A stretch of DNA of 5,411 nucleotides from Thermotoga sp. (lineage in GTDB: Bacteria; Thermotogota; Thermotogae; B21-G9). The DNA lies in assembly GCA_003641545.1 (NCBI GenBank), contig QNAU01000096.1, positions 1 to 5,411 of the forward strand, given 5' to 3'. The position numbers were made by a program, and so were the translations under genes. Positions 5,393-5,411 of the stretch are shown piece after piece; the first letter of the stretch is position 1, and every line of letters begins with the position of its first letter. The notes below the pieces were generated by a model that saw nothing but the letters and a program-made list of their open reading frames with translations, was not told the DNA's origin and did no database searches.

Positions 5393-5411
5393 ATGAAGAT
5401 ATGTGGCCACA
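5393..5411 (+). CDS. Start of an unidentified gene, 3' partial
   Basis: Only six complete codons are visible (MKICGH) before the window ends. The reading is supported by the ribosome binding site at 5382-5387 and by same-strand continuation 27 nt after the phosphatase, so it probably belongs to the same operon. Several cytoplasmic enzymes begin with a short beta strand ending in His, among them glycerophosphodiester phosphodiesterases (usually 'IAHRG') and PHP-type phosphatases. Six residues cannot identify the family, and no function is assigned. Confidence 0.5.

Overview
The window looks like ordinary chromosomal sequence from a thermophilic bacterium, most likely of the order Thermotogales (Thermotoga/Pseudothermotoga type). 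The grounds are codon use dominated by AGA/AGG for arginine and ATA for isoleucine, proteins rich in Lys, Glu and Ile, strong GGAGGTGA-like ribosome binding sites, tight gene packing, and an RsmE whose start resembles the Thermotoga maritima protein as I remember it. No database search was possible, so the lineage is an inference.

All genes lie on the + strand. Bases 1-703 carry most of rsmE, a 16S rRNA uridine methyltransferase whose first codons lie outside the window. A 123-bp intergenic gap (704-826) holds a plausible promoter (about 757-787) and a perfect 7-bp inverted repeat (775-781 / 798-804) that straddles its -10 box.

From 827 onward there is one compact operon. It contains a secreted solute-binding protein (827-1990), two ABC permeases (2066-2896 and 2893-3699), an ABC ATPase with a C-terminal TOBE-type domain (3704-4738), a PPP-family metallophosphatase (4742-5365) and the first codons of another gene (5393 onward). 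The first four form a complete ABC importer. The binding protein captures the ligand outside the cytoplasmic membrane, the two permeases form the channel, and the ATPase drives transport. Both permease EAA loops carry 'NLG' instead of the 'DG' usual in MalF/MalG-type sugar permeases. This points to the polyamine / iron / phosphonate / YnjBCD-like group, but the substrate cannot be read from the sequence. The phosphatase starts 3 nt after the ATPase stop and is probably translated with it.

The most notable non-coding structure is in the 75-bp gap between the binding-protein and first permease genes (2000-2039). It is a 14-bp perfect inverted repeat in which each arm is itself a small palindrome of the form ATGGG-N3-CCCAT. 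It may stabilise the upstream mRNA or act as a tandem protein-binding site. I see no CRISPR array, mobile element, tRNA, rRNA or clearly new multi-gene system. The items worth a second look are the two regulatory structures, the co-transcribed phosphatase and the unassigned transport substrate.
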